A stretch of 44,331 bases of DNA from Caulobacterales bacterium RIFCSPHIGHO2_01_FULL_70_19. GTDB lineage: Bacteria; Pseudomonadota; Alphaproteobacteria; Caulobacterales; Caulobacteraceae. Under the pieces are notes generated by a model, which ran no database searches, had not been told where the DNA came from, and saw only the letters and a program-made list of their open reading frames with translations. Numbering within the stretch: position 1 is the stretch's first letter; each line of letters opens with the position of its first letter. Positions 34,627 through 43,728 of the stretch are shown here, in pieces. The position numbers were made by a program, and so were the translations under genes. The stretch is taken from the NCBI GenBank assembly GCA_001794825.1, contig MGLK01000008.1, forward strand, positions 1 through 44,331. Reading direction: 5' to 3'.

Positions 34627-35079
34627 TCAGGCGGTATGCCGCAGCCATGCCGCCACCGCCCAGGCGTGGGCGTCGTGGCGAAGCTCCTGCAGGGCGTCGC
34701 GGGGAGACAGCCAGACCAGCTCATGGTCGGCCTCGACCTTGGCCCCGGCGTCCAGCGACAGCCGCTCTGCGATCCAGAAACCGCCGACGTTGTTGAGCGG
34801 CTGACCGTCCGAACGACGGAAATACTGGCCCGCCTCCGCGATCCGGGCGACCGGCCGCACGGTCATGCCGGTCTCCTCGAGGAACTCCCTGACAAGGGCC
34901 TGCTGCTCGGTTTCGTCGCCGTCGAGGGCCCCGCCGGGCAGGTCGAAGTAGCTGCGCTCGCCCCGGTCCACCCGCACGCAGGCCAGCCGCGCCTCGTGGA
35001 CGACCAGCCCGAAGGCCGTCGGCCGGTCAGGGTAATCCAGCCCCGCCTCGGGCGTCCCGAACTGAAGCCGCGGCCGCAT
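34627..35079 (-). CDS. Nudix hydrolase
   Basis: The 150-aa protein has the Nudix box G-A-L-D-G-D-E-x7-R-E-F-L-E-E-T-G-M (about residues 50-72). It hydrolyses a nucleoside diphosphate linked to another group; the substrate is not predictable. Its start overlaps the stop of the REC-kinase gene by one base (TGATG), so it is the last gene of a signalling operon. Confidence 0.93.
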   Translation of the reverse strand: MRPRLQFGTPEAGLDYPDRPTAFGLVVHEARLACVRVDRGERSYFDLPGGALDGDETEQQALVREFLEETGMTVRPVARIAEAGQYFRRSDGQPLNNVGGFWIAERLSLDAGAKVEADHELVWLSPRDALQELRHDAHAWAVAAWLRHTA

Positions 35080-36125
35080 CAGAGATCGAAGGCGAGCCGC
35101 GCCCGCACACCCCTGTGCGACGGGTCGAATTCGACCGCCGAGCGCAGGCCCGCCGCCATGGCCGAGACGATCTTGCCGCCGAGCCCGGTGCCCTTGGGTT
35201 TTCCGTCGCCCATTCCCGGGCCGTCGTCCTCGACCGTCAGAAGCGCGCGCCCGGCGCCGTCCGCCTTGAGGATGACGCGGATCTCGCCGGGCTGATCGGG
35301 GGCGTAGGCGTACTTGGCCGCATTGGTGACCAGCTCGGTGACGACGACGCCAAGCGACACCGCCTGGTCCGGAGACACCCGCATGGGGGCGGCTTCGAGA
35401 ACGATTCTCGGGGAGCTCCCGTCCGGACCTAGCGACTTGGAGAGTTCGTCGATCAAGCCCTCCAGATACTCGTCCAGCGCCACGGAGGCCATGTCGCCGG
35501 AGGTGTAGAGGCGGCGGTGAACGTGGGCCACCGCCTCGATGCGGGCCTGGGACTCGCGCAGGGCGGCGCGGGCGCCCTCGTCGGTCAGGTGGCGCAGCTG
35601 CAGCGACATGAAGCTGGAGACCAGCTGCAGCGAGTTGCCGACGCGGTGGTTGACCTCGCGCAGCATGGCCTCGGCCCGGTCGCGGGCGAGGCGGATCTGC
35701 TCCTGGGCCTCCTCGTGCGCGCGCCGAAGGCGGCGGGCCTGCAGCGCATGCTCGACCGCATTGCGCAACAGGGCGGTGAAGTCTTCGGAGACGTCCTTGA
35801 TCACGTAGTCCGCCGCCCCGGCCCGCAGGGCGGCCACCGCGATCCGCCCCTCCTGGGCGCCGGTGACGTAGACCACCGGCGGCGGGTCCGGCAGGGCGAT
35901 GATGTCGGGCAGCACTTCGAGCCCGTCGCGCCCCGGCATGTAGTGGTCGAGCGCGACGACGTCGAAGGCGGCGGACGACACCGTCAGCATCTCAAGGCCC
36001 GCGTCCCCGTCGGGGGCGCAGGTGACGGCGTAGCCGTGGCGGCCCAGCTCCTTCTCGACCAGCCGCGACAGTCCGCGGTCGTCGTCGATGTAGAGCAGGC
36101 GAATGACCTCCCCCGCCGCCTTCAC
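35079..36125 (-). CDS. Response regulator-histidine kinase (REC-HisKA_2/HWE type)
   Basis: The 348-aa protein begins with a receiver domain (acidic DDD at 14-16, phospho-acceptor D60 in ALDHYMPG, K110). A linker helix follows, then a HisKA_2 dimerisation motif with H160 (REVNHRVGNSLQLVSSF) and an ATPase domain with VTELVTNAAKYAY and DDGPGMG. This kinase class is often linked to the general stress response in alphaproteobacteria. GTG 36125 overlaps the preceding stop as GTGA. The receiver presumably gates its kinase. Confidence 0.93.
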   Translation of the reverse strand: MKAAGEVIRLLYIDDDRGLSRLVEKELGRHGYAVTCAPDGDAGLEMLTVSSAAFDVVALDHYMPGRDGLEVLPDIIALPDPPPVVYVTGAQEGRIAVAALRAGAADYVIKDVSEDFTALLRNAVEHALQARRLRRAHEEAQEQIRLARDRAEAMLREVNHRVGNSLQLVSSFMSLQLRHLTDEGARAALRESQARIEAVAHVHRRLYTSGDMASVALDEYLEGLIDELSKSLGPDGSSPRIVLEAAPMRVSPDQAVSLGVVVTELVTNAAKYAYAPDQPGEIRVILKADGAGRALLTVEDDGPGMGDGKPKGTGLGGKIVSAMAAGLRSAVEFDPSHRGVRARLAFDL

Positions 36126-36547
36126 TCGATCTCCGGAGCCTGCATCACCGACAGGAAAAGCCCAAGCTGGCGAATGGCTCCCGCAAAGCTTTCGTAATCC
36201 ACCGGTTTGGTGATGTAGACGTTGCAGCCCAGGTCGTAGCAGCGCTGGATCTCGAGCTTGTCGTCGGTGGTGGTCAGGACCACGACGGGAGCGCGATGCA
36301 GGCGCTCGTCATTCTTGACGCGGGCGAGGATGTCCGTGCCCGACATGTCCGGCAGGTTGAGGTCGAGCAGGACGAGCAGCGGCCCGTTCTGGCGCACCTC
36401 CTCGCTGAACAGGAAGTCGAGCGCGGCCCCGCCCTCGGCGAAGTGGACGATCTCGTTGGCGATGTTCGCGCGCCGGATGTTCTTCTCGATGAGCTTGGCG
36501 TGACCCAGGTCGTCCTCGACCATCACAATCTTGACGGCAGCGCTCAT
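36122..36547 (-). CDS. Single-domain response regulator (Rcp1-like)
   Basis: The 141-aa receiver has acidic EDD (11-13), phospho-acceptor D62 in LLDLNLPDMSG, the T-T-T-D switch region and K114 in ITKPVDY. It has no output domain. It resembles phytochrome-partner regulators of the Rcp1 type. ATG 36547 overlaps the stop of the CHASE3 kinase as ATGA; it probably relays phosphate from that kinase. Confidence 0.95.
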   Translation of the reverse strand: MSAAVKIVMVEDDLGHAKLIEKNIRRANIANEIVHFAEGGAALDFLFSEEVRQNGPLLVLLDLNLPDMSGTDILARVKNDERLHRAPVVVLTTTDDKLEIQRCYDLGCNVYITKPVDYESFAGAIRQLGLFLSVMQAPEIE

Positions 36548-38073
36548 GTGAAATCTCCGGCGTCGGCAAGGCTCAGGCGTTTGGGAAATTTCAGGATGAA
36601 TGTCGAGCCCCGACCCAGTTCCGACTCGACCGAGATCTCGCCCCCGAGGCGACGCACGCTGTTGCGCACGAAGGCCAGGCCGAGTCCTTCGCCGGGGCGG
36701 TCCTGGCGGCCGGACCGGCGGAACAGCTCGAAGATGCGCTCGTGGTCGCGGTCGGAGATGCCGCGGCCGTTGTCGGCGATGCGGTAGACGACCCGCCCGC
36801 CCTCCTCCTGGCCGGAGACCACGATGCGGCCCGGCCGCGCGGGGTCGAGGTACTTGACCGCGTTGTCGACCAGGTTGCCGAAGACCTGCTCGACGGACAG
36901 CCGGTCGCTCTCCAGCCACGGCAAGGGCTCCACGATAATCTCCGCAGACGCCGCCTCGGTCTGGTGGCGCACGCTGGCGGCGATGCCCTCGACCATGCGG
37001 GTCATGTCCAGGCTTTCGATCACGAGGGCGCGGCGTCCCTCGCGCGACAGTCGCAGGATGGCGTTGATCAGCCGGTCCATCTTCTCGGTCGAGGCGCGGA
37101 TGAAGCCGATGGCCTCCGGCACGTCATCCCGCACGGCGACGACGGCGTCGGGGTCGAGGGTTTTGGGCGCGCGCTGCTGGATGGCGGCGACCTGCCGGTC
37201 GAGCACCTTGTTGGCCTGCTCAAGTTCCGAAGTGTAGCCCATGACGTTGACCAGCGGCGCCCGCAGGTCGTGGCTGACGATGTAGGCGAAGCGCTGGATC
37301 TCCTCATTGGCCCGGGTCAGATCGGCCGTGCGGTCCCGGACCTTCGTCTCGAGGCTGGCGTTGAGGGCCGCCACCGCGTCGCGCGCCTGCTGCACCTCGA
37401 GCAGGTAGCGGCGGATCAGCCAGGCGCTGGCGCCGGCCAGCACGATGATCAGGACGGCGCCCAGCGCATTGGCGATCACCGTCACCGCCCCCGCCCACTC
37501 CGACTGACGGGTGCGGAACTGCAGGCGCGTGACCTGGATCTCGTCGATGGCCTCGATCTCCACGCGGATGAGATCCATCATCGCCTTGCCGCGGCCGCTG
37601 CGGACCTCGGCGACCGCCTCGCCGATGCGCCCGGTGCGGGCGAGACCGACGGTGTGGTCCATCAGGGCGAGGCGCTCGTCCGACAGTTCGCGCACCCGCG
37701 CCACCCGCGGCGCGAGATCGGAGTCATCCGAGGTCAGGCGGGAGAGCTCGGCGAAGAGATCGGGAAGTTCGCGCCGGGCCTCGTCATGGACGGCCAGATA
37801 GTCCAGTCGCCCGGTAAGCATGAAGCCCCGCTGGCCGGTCTCGGCGTCGACCATCCGGGTCAGCAGCTGGCGCGACAGGAAGCGGACCTGCTGGGCCTGC
37901 TCCACCGTGTCGTTGAAGTCGGCGGTGCGCCGGATCATCACGAAGACGGCGACGTTGATGGCCAGCAGCAGCACGATGGCCGTCGCGAGCAGGCCGGCCA
38001 CGCGGCGTCCCAGCGTCGGCGTCCTCACGAAACGCCCGAAGGCGTGCAGGGTGTGGCGCCAGGCCGGATACAT
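36544..38073 (-). CDS. CHASE3-domain sensor histidine kinase
   Basis: The 509-aa membrane kinase has membrane segments at about 27-48 and 197-220. Between them lies a CHASE3-like extracytoplasmic sensor with the ETGQRGFMLTG motif (78-88). A coiled coil (225-260) and HisKA with H268 (FAYIVSHDLRAPL) follow, then an ATPase domain with NLVDNAVKY, DNGRGI and GEGLGLAFV. It is the first gene of the operon with the Rcp1-like regulator. The signal sensed is unknown. Confidence 0.94.
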   Translation of the reverse strand: MYPAWRHTLHAFGRFVRTPTLGRRVAGLLATAIVLLLAINVAVFVMIRRTADFNDTVEQAQQVRFLSRQLLTRMVDAETGQRGFMLTGRLDYLAVHDEARRELPDLFAELSRLTSDDSDLAPRVARVRELSDERLALMDHTVGLARTGRIGEAVAEVRSGRGKAMMDLIRVEIEAIDEIQVTRLQFRTRQSEWAGAVTVIANALGAVLIIVLAGASAWLIRRYLLEVQQARDAVAALNASLETKVRDRTADLTRANEEIQRFAYIVSHDLRAPLVNVMGYTSELEQANKVLDRQVAAIQQRAPKTLDPDAVVAVRDDVPEAIGFIRASTEKMDRLINAILRLSREGRRALVIESLDMTRMVEGIAASVRHQTEAASAEIIVEPLPWLESDRLSVEQVFGNLVDNAVKYLDPARPGRIVVSGQEEGGRVVYRIADNGRGISDRDHERIFELFRRSGRQDRPGEGLGLAFVRNSVRRLGGEISVESELGRGSTFILKFPKRLSLADAGDFT

Positions 38074-38194
38074 CGGGCGCGAGCATTAGCGGAGCGATCT
38101 CGCCTGTCCAGTCGCGTCCCGGGAGAAACTCCCGCCCCTGCGCGGATTCAGGGTAAAGAATGCCGACGTCGATGGTTGGGGGAGGATCAGGCGG

Positions 38195-38905
38195 ATGGTC
38201 TGGTGGTGGTGGATCGCGCCGGCGGTCGTCGCCCTGCTGGGGCTGGCGCTGCTGCTGAAGGGGCTGGCGGCGCTGTTCCGGGGACGGTTCGTGGGCGGCC
38301 TGCTGGGCGGCGGCGCGGGCGCGGCCCTCGTCGCGGCCGCAGCCATCGCCGCCCTGCTGGCCCTCGACATCCAGACCTACGCCCGCCTGACCTACGAGCG
38401 GCCGGTGGCGACCGTGGAGATCCGGCAGCTGGGTCCGCAGTATTTCGAAGCGACGGTGACCCAGCCGGATCGCGGGGAGAATGCGCCCGCCGCCGCCAAC
38501 CTGTATCCGCTGCACGGGGACGAGTGGCGCATCGAGGCCCAGGTGCTGAAGTGGAAGCCGTGGGCCAACGTGCTGGGGCTGGACTCGCAGTACCGGCTGG
38601 ATCGCCTGTCCGGCCGTTACCGGCTGATCGAGCAGGAGATCAACGCCGAGCGCAGCGTGCATCCGCTGTCCGGCGGCGATGCGGGCCCGGACTGGCTGCC
38701 GTGGCGGCTGGACGCCTGGGAGCTGGCGCGCCGCCACCGGCGGTACGTCGACGCCGTGGACACCCTGTACGGCGGGGCGGCCTACATGCCCATGGCCGAC
38801 GGCGCCCGCTACGAGGTTTGGATCACCCAGTCCGGCCTGATCGCGCGGCCGGCGAACGATGCGGCGCGGGAGGCCTCGGCGGGCGGCTGGACGACGGCGA
38901 ACTAG
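38195..38905 (+). CDS. Two-helix membrane protein of unknown function
   Basis: The 236-aa protein has membrane segments at about 3-25 and 33-58, then a soluble domain of about 175 residues with many Trp and Tyr (WKPWANVLGLDSQYRL, WLPWRLDAWELARRH). In some Caulobacterales such genes are labelled efflux-pump related without clear basis. Encoded opposite to the CHASE3 kinase and converging with flhA (40 bases between stops). Confidence 0.78.
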   Translation: MVWWWWIAPAVVALLGLALLLKGLAALFRGRFVGGLLGGGAGAALVAAAAIAALLALDIQTYARLTYERPVATVEIRQLGPQYFEATVTQPDRGENAPAAANLYPLHGDEWRIEAQVLKWKPWANVLGLDSQYRLDRLSGRYRLIEQEINAERSVHPLSGGDAGPDWLPWRLDAWELARRHRRYVDAVDTLYGGAAYMPMADGARYEVWITQSGLIARPANDAAREASAGGWTTAN

Positions 38906-38945
38906 CGTTCCCTCCCCCGTCCGCCGCGGAGGCGGAGAGGCGACG

Positions 38946-41048
38946 TCAGACGCTGCCGATGGTCCGCAGCCGGGCCTTGGGGTGGACCTCGTTCTGGCTC
39001 ATCACCACCGTCTGGCCGCGGAAGCGTTCGATGATCGAGCGGACGTAGGGCCGGATCTGCGGGCCGGTGAGCAGGACGGCGGTCTCGCCGGCCATGGCGG
39101 CCCGCTCGAACACGTCGCGGACGGCGCGGATGAAGTCCTGCAGCTTCGAGGGGGCCATGGCCAGCTGGCGGTCCTCGCCCTGGCCGACGAGGCTGTCGGC
39201 GAAGGCCTGCTCCCACTCCGGCGACAGGGTGACGATCGGCAAGGCCCCGTCGTCGCCCTTGTGCTGCCAGCACAGCTGACGGGCCAGGCGGGCGCGAACG
39301 TGCTCGACCAGGGTGGTGACCGAGGAGGTGTGCGGCGCGGCCTCGGCGAGGCCCTCGAGGATGGCGGGGAGGTCGCGGATGGAGACCTTCTCGCGCAGCA
39401 GGGACTGGAGGACGCGCTGCAGGGTGGTGACGGTGACCACGGTCGGGATCAGCTCGTCGACCAGCTTCTTCTCTTCCGGACCAAGCTCCTTCAGCAGCTT
39501 CTGCACCTCGGCGTAGGAGAGCAGGTCGGCCATGTTCTCCTTGAGGATCTCGGTCAGGTGGGTGGTCAGCACCGTCGAGGGATCGACGATGGTGTAGCCG
39601 CGGAAGGTCGCCTCCTCGCGCAGGCTCTCGTCGATCCAGGTGGCGGGCAGGCCGAAGGCGGGCTCGCGGGTGTGCTCGCCGGGCAGTTCGACCTGACGGC
39701 CCGCGGGGTCCATGGCCATCAGGCAGCCGAGGCGGACCTCGCCCTGCCCGGCCTCCATCTCCTTGATGCGGATGGCGTAGCCCTGGGTGCCGAGGCGCAT
39801 GTTGTCGAGGATGCGCACGGACGGCATGACGAAGCCGTACTCCTGGGCCAGGGAGCGGCGCAGGGCGCGGACCTGGTCGGTCAGGCGGCGGCCCTCGAGG
39901 TCGTTGATCAGGGACAGCAGGGAGTAGCCCAGCTCGATCTTGACCTCGTCGATGGAGAGGGCCGTGCCGATCGGCTCCTCCACGTCCTCCTTCGGGCCGG
40001 CGACCACGGCCTCCGGATCGACCGGCTTCGGCTTGAGCCGCTCCCGACCGAGCTTCCAGGCCATGAAGCCGGCGCCGATGGCGAGGGCGGCGAAGGGCAG
40101 CAGCGGCATGCCGGGGATCAGGCCGATCAGGCCGGCCGCGCCGGAGACCACGCCGAGGCTCACCGGGTTGGTGGCCAGCTGGCTGACGAGGGCCTTGTCG
40201 GCGGAGCCCTCGACGCCTGCCTTGGAGACGAGGAAGCCGGCGGCGATCGAGACGATCAGGGCGGGCACCTGGGTGACCAGACCGTCGCCGACGGTGAGCA
40301 GCACATAGGTGTTGGCGGCCTCGCCAGCGGGAAGGCTGTGCTGGATGACGCCGATGAGGATGCCGCCGAGGGCGTTGATGAAGGTGATGATGAGGCCCGC
40401 CACGGCGTCGCCGCGAACGAACTTGGAGGCGCCGTCCATGGCCCCGAAGAAGGTCGATTCCTGCTCCAGCTCCTTGCGGCGCAGCTTGGCCGTGTCCTCG
40501 TCGATCAGACCGGCGGACAGGTCGGCGTCGATCGCCATCTGCTTGCCCGGCATGGAGTCGAGGGTGAAGCGCGCCGACACCTCCGCGATCCGGGTGGAGC
40601 CCTTGGTGATGACCACGAAGTTCACCACCAGCAGGATGGCGAAGATGATGATGCCGATGATGAAGCTGCCGCCCATCATCAGGGCGCCGAAGGCCTGGAT
40701 CACCTGGCCGGCGGCGTCGTGGCCCTCGTGCCCGTGCGACAGGATCAACCGGGTCGAGGCGAGGTTCAGGCCCAGCCGGTAGAGGGTGGCGACCAGCAGC
40801 ACCGTCGGGAAGATGGCGAAGTCCAGCGGCCGCTTCATCAGCAGGGCGGTCATCAGGATCAGCACCGAGCCGATGATCGAGATGGCCAGCAGCAGATCCA
40901 GCAACATGCTGGGGACCGGCACGATCAGCAGCATGATGATGCCGATGACGCCGAGCGCCATCAGCACCTCGCCCCGCAACAGCCAGCCGCGCATGTCGAG
41001 CGCGGTCGGGCGGGCCATGCCGTCCTTCATCAGCGGGGCGTCAGCCAT
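38946..41048 (-). CDS. flhA: Flagellar export apparatus protein FlhA
   Basis: The 700-aa protein has eight membrane helices in the N-terminal 310 residues, with the FHIPEP-family segment around LYRLGLNLASTRLIL, and a cytoplasmic C-terminal domain (about 345-700) that binds export substrates and chaperones. Its ATG (41048) lies 8 bases inside the 3' end of the beta-lactamase gene. In Caulobacter flhA follows the fliF-fliG-flbE-fliN-flbD cluster in the same orientation. Confidence 0.96.
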   Translation of the reverse strand: MADAPLMKDGMARPTALDMRGWLLRGEVLMALGVIGIIMLLIVPVPSMLLDLLLAISIIGSVLILMTALLMKRPLDFAIFPTVLLVATLYRLGLNLASTRLILSHGHEGHDAAGQVIQAFGALMMGGSFIIGIIIFAILLVVNFVVITKGSTRIAEVSARFTLDSMPGKQMAIDADLSAGLIDEDTAKLRRKELEQESTFFGAMDGASKFVRGDAVAGLIITFINALGGILIGVIQHSLPAGEAANTYVLLTVGDGLVTQVPALIVSIAAGFLVSKAGVEGSADKALVSQLATNPVSLGVVSGAAGLIGLIPGMPLLPFAALAIGAGFMAWKLGRERLKPKPVDPEAVVAGPKEDVEEPIGTALSIDEVKIELGYSLLSLINDLEGRRLTDQVRALRRSLAQEYGFVMPSVRILDNMRLGTQGYAIRIKEMEAGQGEVRLGCLMAMDPAGRQVELPGEHTREPAFGLPATWIDESLREEATFRGYTIVDPSTVLTTHLTEILKENMADLLSYAEVQKLLKELGPEEKKLVDELIPTVVTVTTLQRVLQSLLREKVSIRDLPAILEGLAEAAPHTSSVTTLVEHVRARLARQLCWQHKGDDGALPIVTLSPEWEQAFADSLVGQGEDRQLAMAPSKLQDFIRAVRDVFERAAMAGETAVLLTGPQIRPYVRSIIERFRGQTVVMSQNEVHPKARLRTIGSV

Positions 41049-41958
41049 GACCGAGCGCTCGCAGGGCCAGACGGACCGCCTCGGCGATCACGGCGTCATT
41101 GGCCGACGCCGAAGACGACGGGGTCGCGTGATAGTAGGCGGCGATCACCACGGGGTCGCCCGAGGGCGGGACGGCCAGGCCGATGTCGTTGGTCGGCCCG
41201 TACCCGCCGGTGCCGGTCTTGTGCGCTACGGTCCACCCCGCGGGTACGCCCGCCTTAATGCGGCCCGCGCCGGTGGGCGAGTCGATCATCCAGCGAAGCA
41301 GACGATCGCGGCTGTCATCGGCGAGCGGCGTGTCGTCGTTGACGAACAGCCGCTGCATGTTGGCGACGGACTGCGCCGGCAGGATGGTGTCCTTGTCGCC
41401 GTCCTCGCGGTTCATTTCCGGCTCGAGGCGGTCGACCGTGGTGCTCTCGTCCCCGATCGACCGGTACCAGTCGCGCCATGCGGCGAGGCCGCCGTACTCC
41501 CGGATGAGGATGTTGGCGGCGGGGTTGTCGCTGACCTCGACCACCGCCTTGCACAGGGCTTCGATGGACAGGGTGGAGCCGATGGCGGGTTCCGTGACCG
41601 GCGCATGGCTGACCATGTCGGCGGCGACGACGGACACCTCGCGCGCGAGGCTCTCCTCGCCGCGCTGGACCCGTTCGAGGGTGGCGGCGGCGAGGTACAT
41701 CTTGAAGGTGGAGCAGTAGACGAACCGCTCCTGCGCCCGCCAGCCGACGCTGCGCCCGCCCGCGGTGTCGAGGGCGACGAAGCCGAGGCGACCGCCATTG
41801 CGGGCCTCGAGGGACGACAGGTCGATCGGCGTCATGGCGACGGCCGGCCGCGCCGGCTGTTCGCCGGGCGCGGCGTCCGGCGACCGGGCCGAACAGGCCG
41901 GAGCGGCGAAGGCGGCGAGGCCGGCGAGGACGCTTCTGCGGTCCATCGGAAAGGCCAC
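41041..41958 (-). CDS. Class A beta-lactamase
   Basis: Serine beta-lactamase, 305 aa from GTG 41958 (ATG 41946 gives the shorter MDRRSVLAG start). It has all class A motifs: S83-T-F-K86 (YCSTFK), S143-D-N (VSDNPAANIL), E179-P-E-M-N183 and K247-T-G (HKTGTGGYG). The twin arginines before a hydrophobic stretch and AAPACSA suggest Tat export, perhaps as a lipoprotein. Start lies two bases after the flbD stop and its end overlaps flhA by 8 bases, so it is embedded in the flagellar operon. Spectrum of activity cannot be inferred. Confidence 0.93.
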   Translation of the reverse strand: MAFPMDRRSVLAGLAAFAAPACSARSPDAAPGEQPARPAVAMTPIDLSSLEARNGGRLGFVALDTAGGRSVGWRAQERFVYCSTFKMYLAAATLERVQRGEESLAREVSVVAADMVSHAPVTEPAIGSTLSIEALCKAVVEVSDNPAANILIREYGGLAAWRDWYRSIGDESTTVDRLEPEMNREDGDKDTILPAQSVANMQRLFVNDDTPLADDSRDRLLRWMIDSPTGAGRIKAGVPAGWTVAHKTGTGGYGPTNDIGLAVPPSGDPVVIAAYYHATPSSSASANDAVIAEAVRLALRALGHG

Positions 41959-41960
41959 GG

Positions 41961-43352
41961 TCAGGCCGCGTAGCCGGAGGCGGCGACGCCGCTCTGGGGG
42001 GCGGGGATGGCCGTGCCCTCGTCGGCGTATTCGTTCAGCTTGTTGCGCAGGGTGCGGATCGAGATCCCGAGGATGTTGGCGGCGTGGGTGCGGTTGCCCA
42101 GGCAGTGCGACAGGGTGTCGAGGATCAGGGTCTTCTCCATCTGGGCCACGGTCTGGCCGACGAAGGCGCGCGACACGGCGTCGGCGGTGGAGGCGGCGCG
42201 GGCGGCCACGCCGACGTCGGAGGCGGCGCCGTGTCCGCCGGCGTTGAGCGGCTGGCCGTCGGGCAGGCGGATGGCGTCGACGTCGATCTCCGGCCCGGTC
42301 GCCAGCAGCACCGCCCGGTGCATGGCGTTCTCCAGCTCGCGGACGTTGCCGTTCCAGCGGTGGGACTGCAGGGCGCGGCGGGCGTCGGCGGAGATCTGGC
42401 GGACCGGAACGCCGTTGGCGGCGGCGTACTTCTTCACGAAATGATCGGCGAGCACGGCGATGTCGCCCGGCCGCTCGCGCAGGGCGGGCAGCCGCAGGTT
42501 CACGACGTTGAGGCGGTAGAGCAGGTCCTCGCGGAAGGTCCCCTCGGCGACCGACTTGGCCAGGTCCCGGTTCGAGGTAGCGATGATGCGGATGTCGACC
42601 GGCACGGGCTTGGAGCCGCCGACGCGGTCGATCACCCTTTCCTGGATGGCGCGCAGCAGCTTGGCCTGCAGGCGGACGTCCATCTCGGAGATTTCGTCCA
42701 GCAGCAGGGTGCCGCCGTGGGCCTCCTCGAACTTGCCGATGCGGCGGGCCAGGGCGCCGGTGAAGGCCCCCTTCTCGTGACCGAACAGCTCGGACTCGAG
42801 CAGGTTGTCCGGGATGGCGGCGCAGTTGACGCTGATGAACGGCCGGTCGGCGCGCCTGGAGCCGGCGTGCAGGTAGCGGGCCATGACCTCCTTGCCGACG
42901 CCGCTTTCGCCGGTGATCAGGATCGAGGCTTCGGAGCGGGCCACCTGGTCGGCGAGGGCGATGACGGCTCTCATCGCCGGGTCGGCCGAGATCATCGGCC
43001 GCTCGTCGTCCGCCACCGCCGACAGGACGGCGGCGATCAGGTCGGCCTCCGGCGGCAGGGGGATGAACTCCTTGGCCCCGGCGCGGATGGCGTCGGCCGC
43101 GTCGCGGGCGTCGGCGTCGACGCCGCAGGCGACCACCGGCACATGAATGCGCTCGGCTTCGTTGGCGGCGATCAGGGCGGCGATGTCGACGCGGTAGTCG
43201 ACCATCAGCAGATCGGCGCCCTGCCCCCGCCGCAGCTGTTCCGTGGCCTGGTCGCCGCGCTCGACGTGCTGGACCTTGGCGCCGTGCGCCATGGCCATCT
43301 TCACCGCCGTCGCCAGCTGTCCGCTGAGCCTGCCAACCACCAGAAGCCGCAT
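41961..43352 (-). CDS. flbD: Sigma-54-dependent flagellar regulator FlbD
   Basis: The 463-aa protein has a receiver-like N-terminus (1-115), an AAA+ domain (about 125-350) with Walker A GESGVGKE and the sigma-54 contact loop GAFTGA, and a Fis-type helix-turn-helix (about 420-445, AANILGISIRTLRNKL). The receiver lacks the acidic pocket (VVGRLSG replaces VVDDD) and the conserved lysine, as in Caulobacter FlbD, which is activated without standard phosphorylation. It drives late flagellar genes and represses early ones. Confidence 0.95.
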   Translation of the reverse strand: MRLLVVGRLSGQLATAVKMAMAHGAKVQHVERGDQATEQLRRGQGADLLMVDYRVDIAALIAANEAERIHVPVVACGVDADARDAADAIRAGAKEFIPLPPEADLIAAVLSAVADDERPMISADPAMRAVIALADQVARSEASILITGESGVGKEVMARYLHAGSRRADRPFISVNCAAIPDNLLESELFGHEKGAFTGALARRIGKFEEAHGGTLLLDEISEMDVRLQAKLLRAIQERVIDRVGGSKPVPVDIRIIATSNRDLAKSVAEGTFREDLLYRLNVVNLRLPALRERPGDIAVLADHFVKKYAAANGVPVRQISADARRALQSHRWNGNVRELENAMHRAVLLATGPEIDVDAIRLPDGQPLNAGGHGAASDVGVAARAASTADAVSRAFVGQTVAQMEKTLILDTLSHCLGNRTHAANILGISIRTLRNKLNEYADEGTAIPAPQSGVAASGYAA

Positions 43353-43395
43353 GGGTCTTCTCCTCTAATCTCTACGCGCGCGTCGCCGTCTTCGC

Positions 43396-43728
43396 TCAGG
43401 CGCCGCTGTCCTCGGTCTTGATGATTTCCGTCATGGTCACGCCGAGGCGGTCCTCGACCACGACGACCTCGCCGCGCGCGACGAGGCGGTTGTTTACGAA
43501 GATGTCGATGGCCTCGCCGACCTTGCGGTCCAGCTCCAGCACCGAACCGCGGTTCAGCTTGAGAAGCTGCGCCACCGACATGTGGGCCTTGCCGAGGACG
43601 GCCGAGATGTTCACCGGCACATCGAAGACCGGCGCCAGGTCGTGGGCGGTCTTCTCGCCGTGATCCTCGACCGCGGGCGCGCCGGCGGCGTCGGGAAATT
43701 CCTCGAGGGCGATAGTGTCGGACGCCAT
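43396..43728 (-). CDS. fliN: Flagellar motor switch protein FliN
   Basis: The 110-aa protein has the SpoA domain (about 33-105) with VPVNISAVLGKAHMSVAQLL and GEAIDIFVNNRLVARGEVVVV. It forms the lower C-ring with FliM. The start overlaps the fliH stop (TAATG). Confidence 0.96.
   Translation of the reverse strand: MASDTIALEEFPDAAGAPAVEDHGEKTAHDLAPVFDVPVNISAVLGKAHMSVAQLLKLNRGSVLELDRKVGEAIDIFVNNRLVARGEVVVVEDRLGVTMTEIIKTEDSGA

Noticed and set aside
36742-41258. Long plus-strand open frames opposite the CHASE3 kinase and flhA (768 and 799 aa)
   Set aside because: Overlap recognised genes on the other strand and show Asp/Gly/His/Gln-rich shadow composition with no domain.
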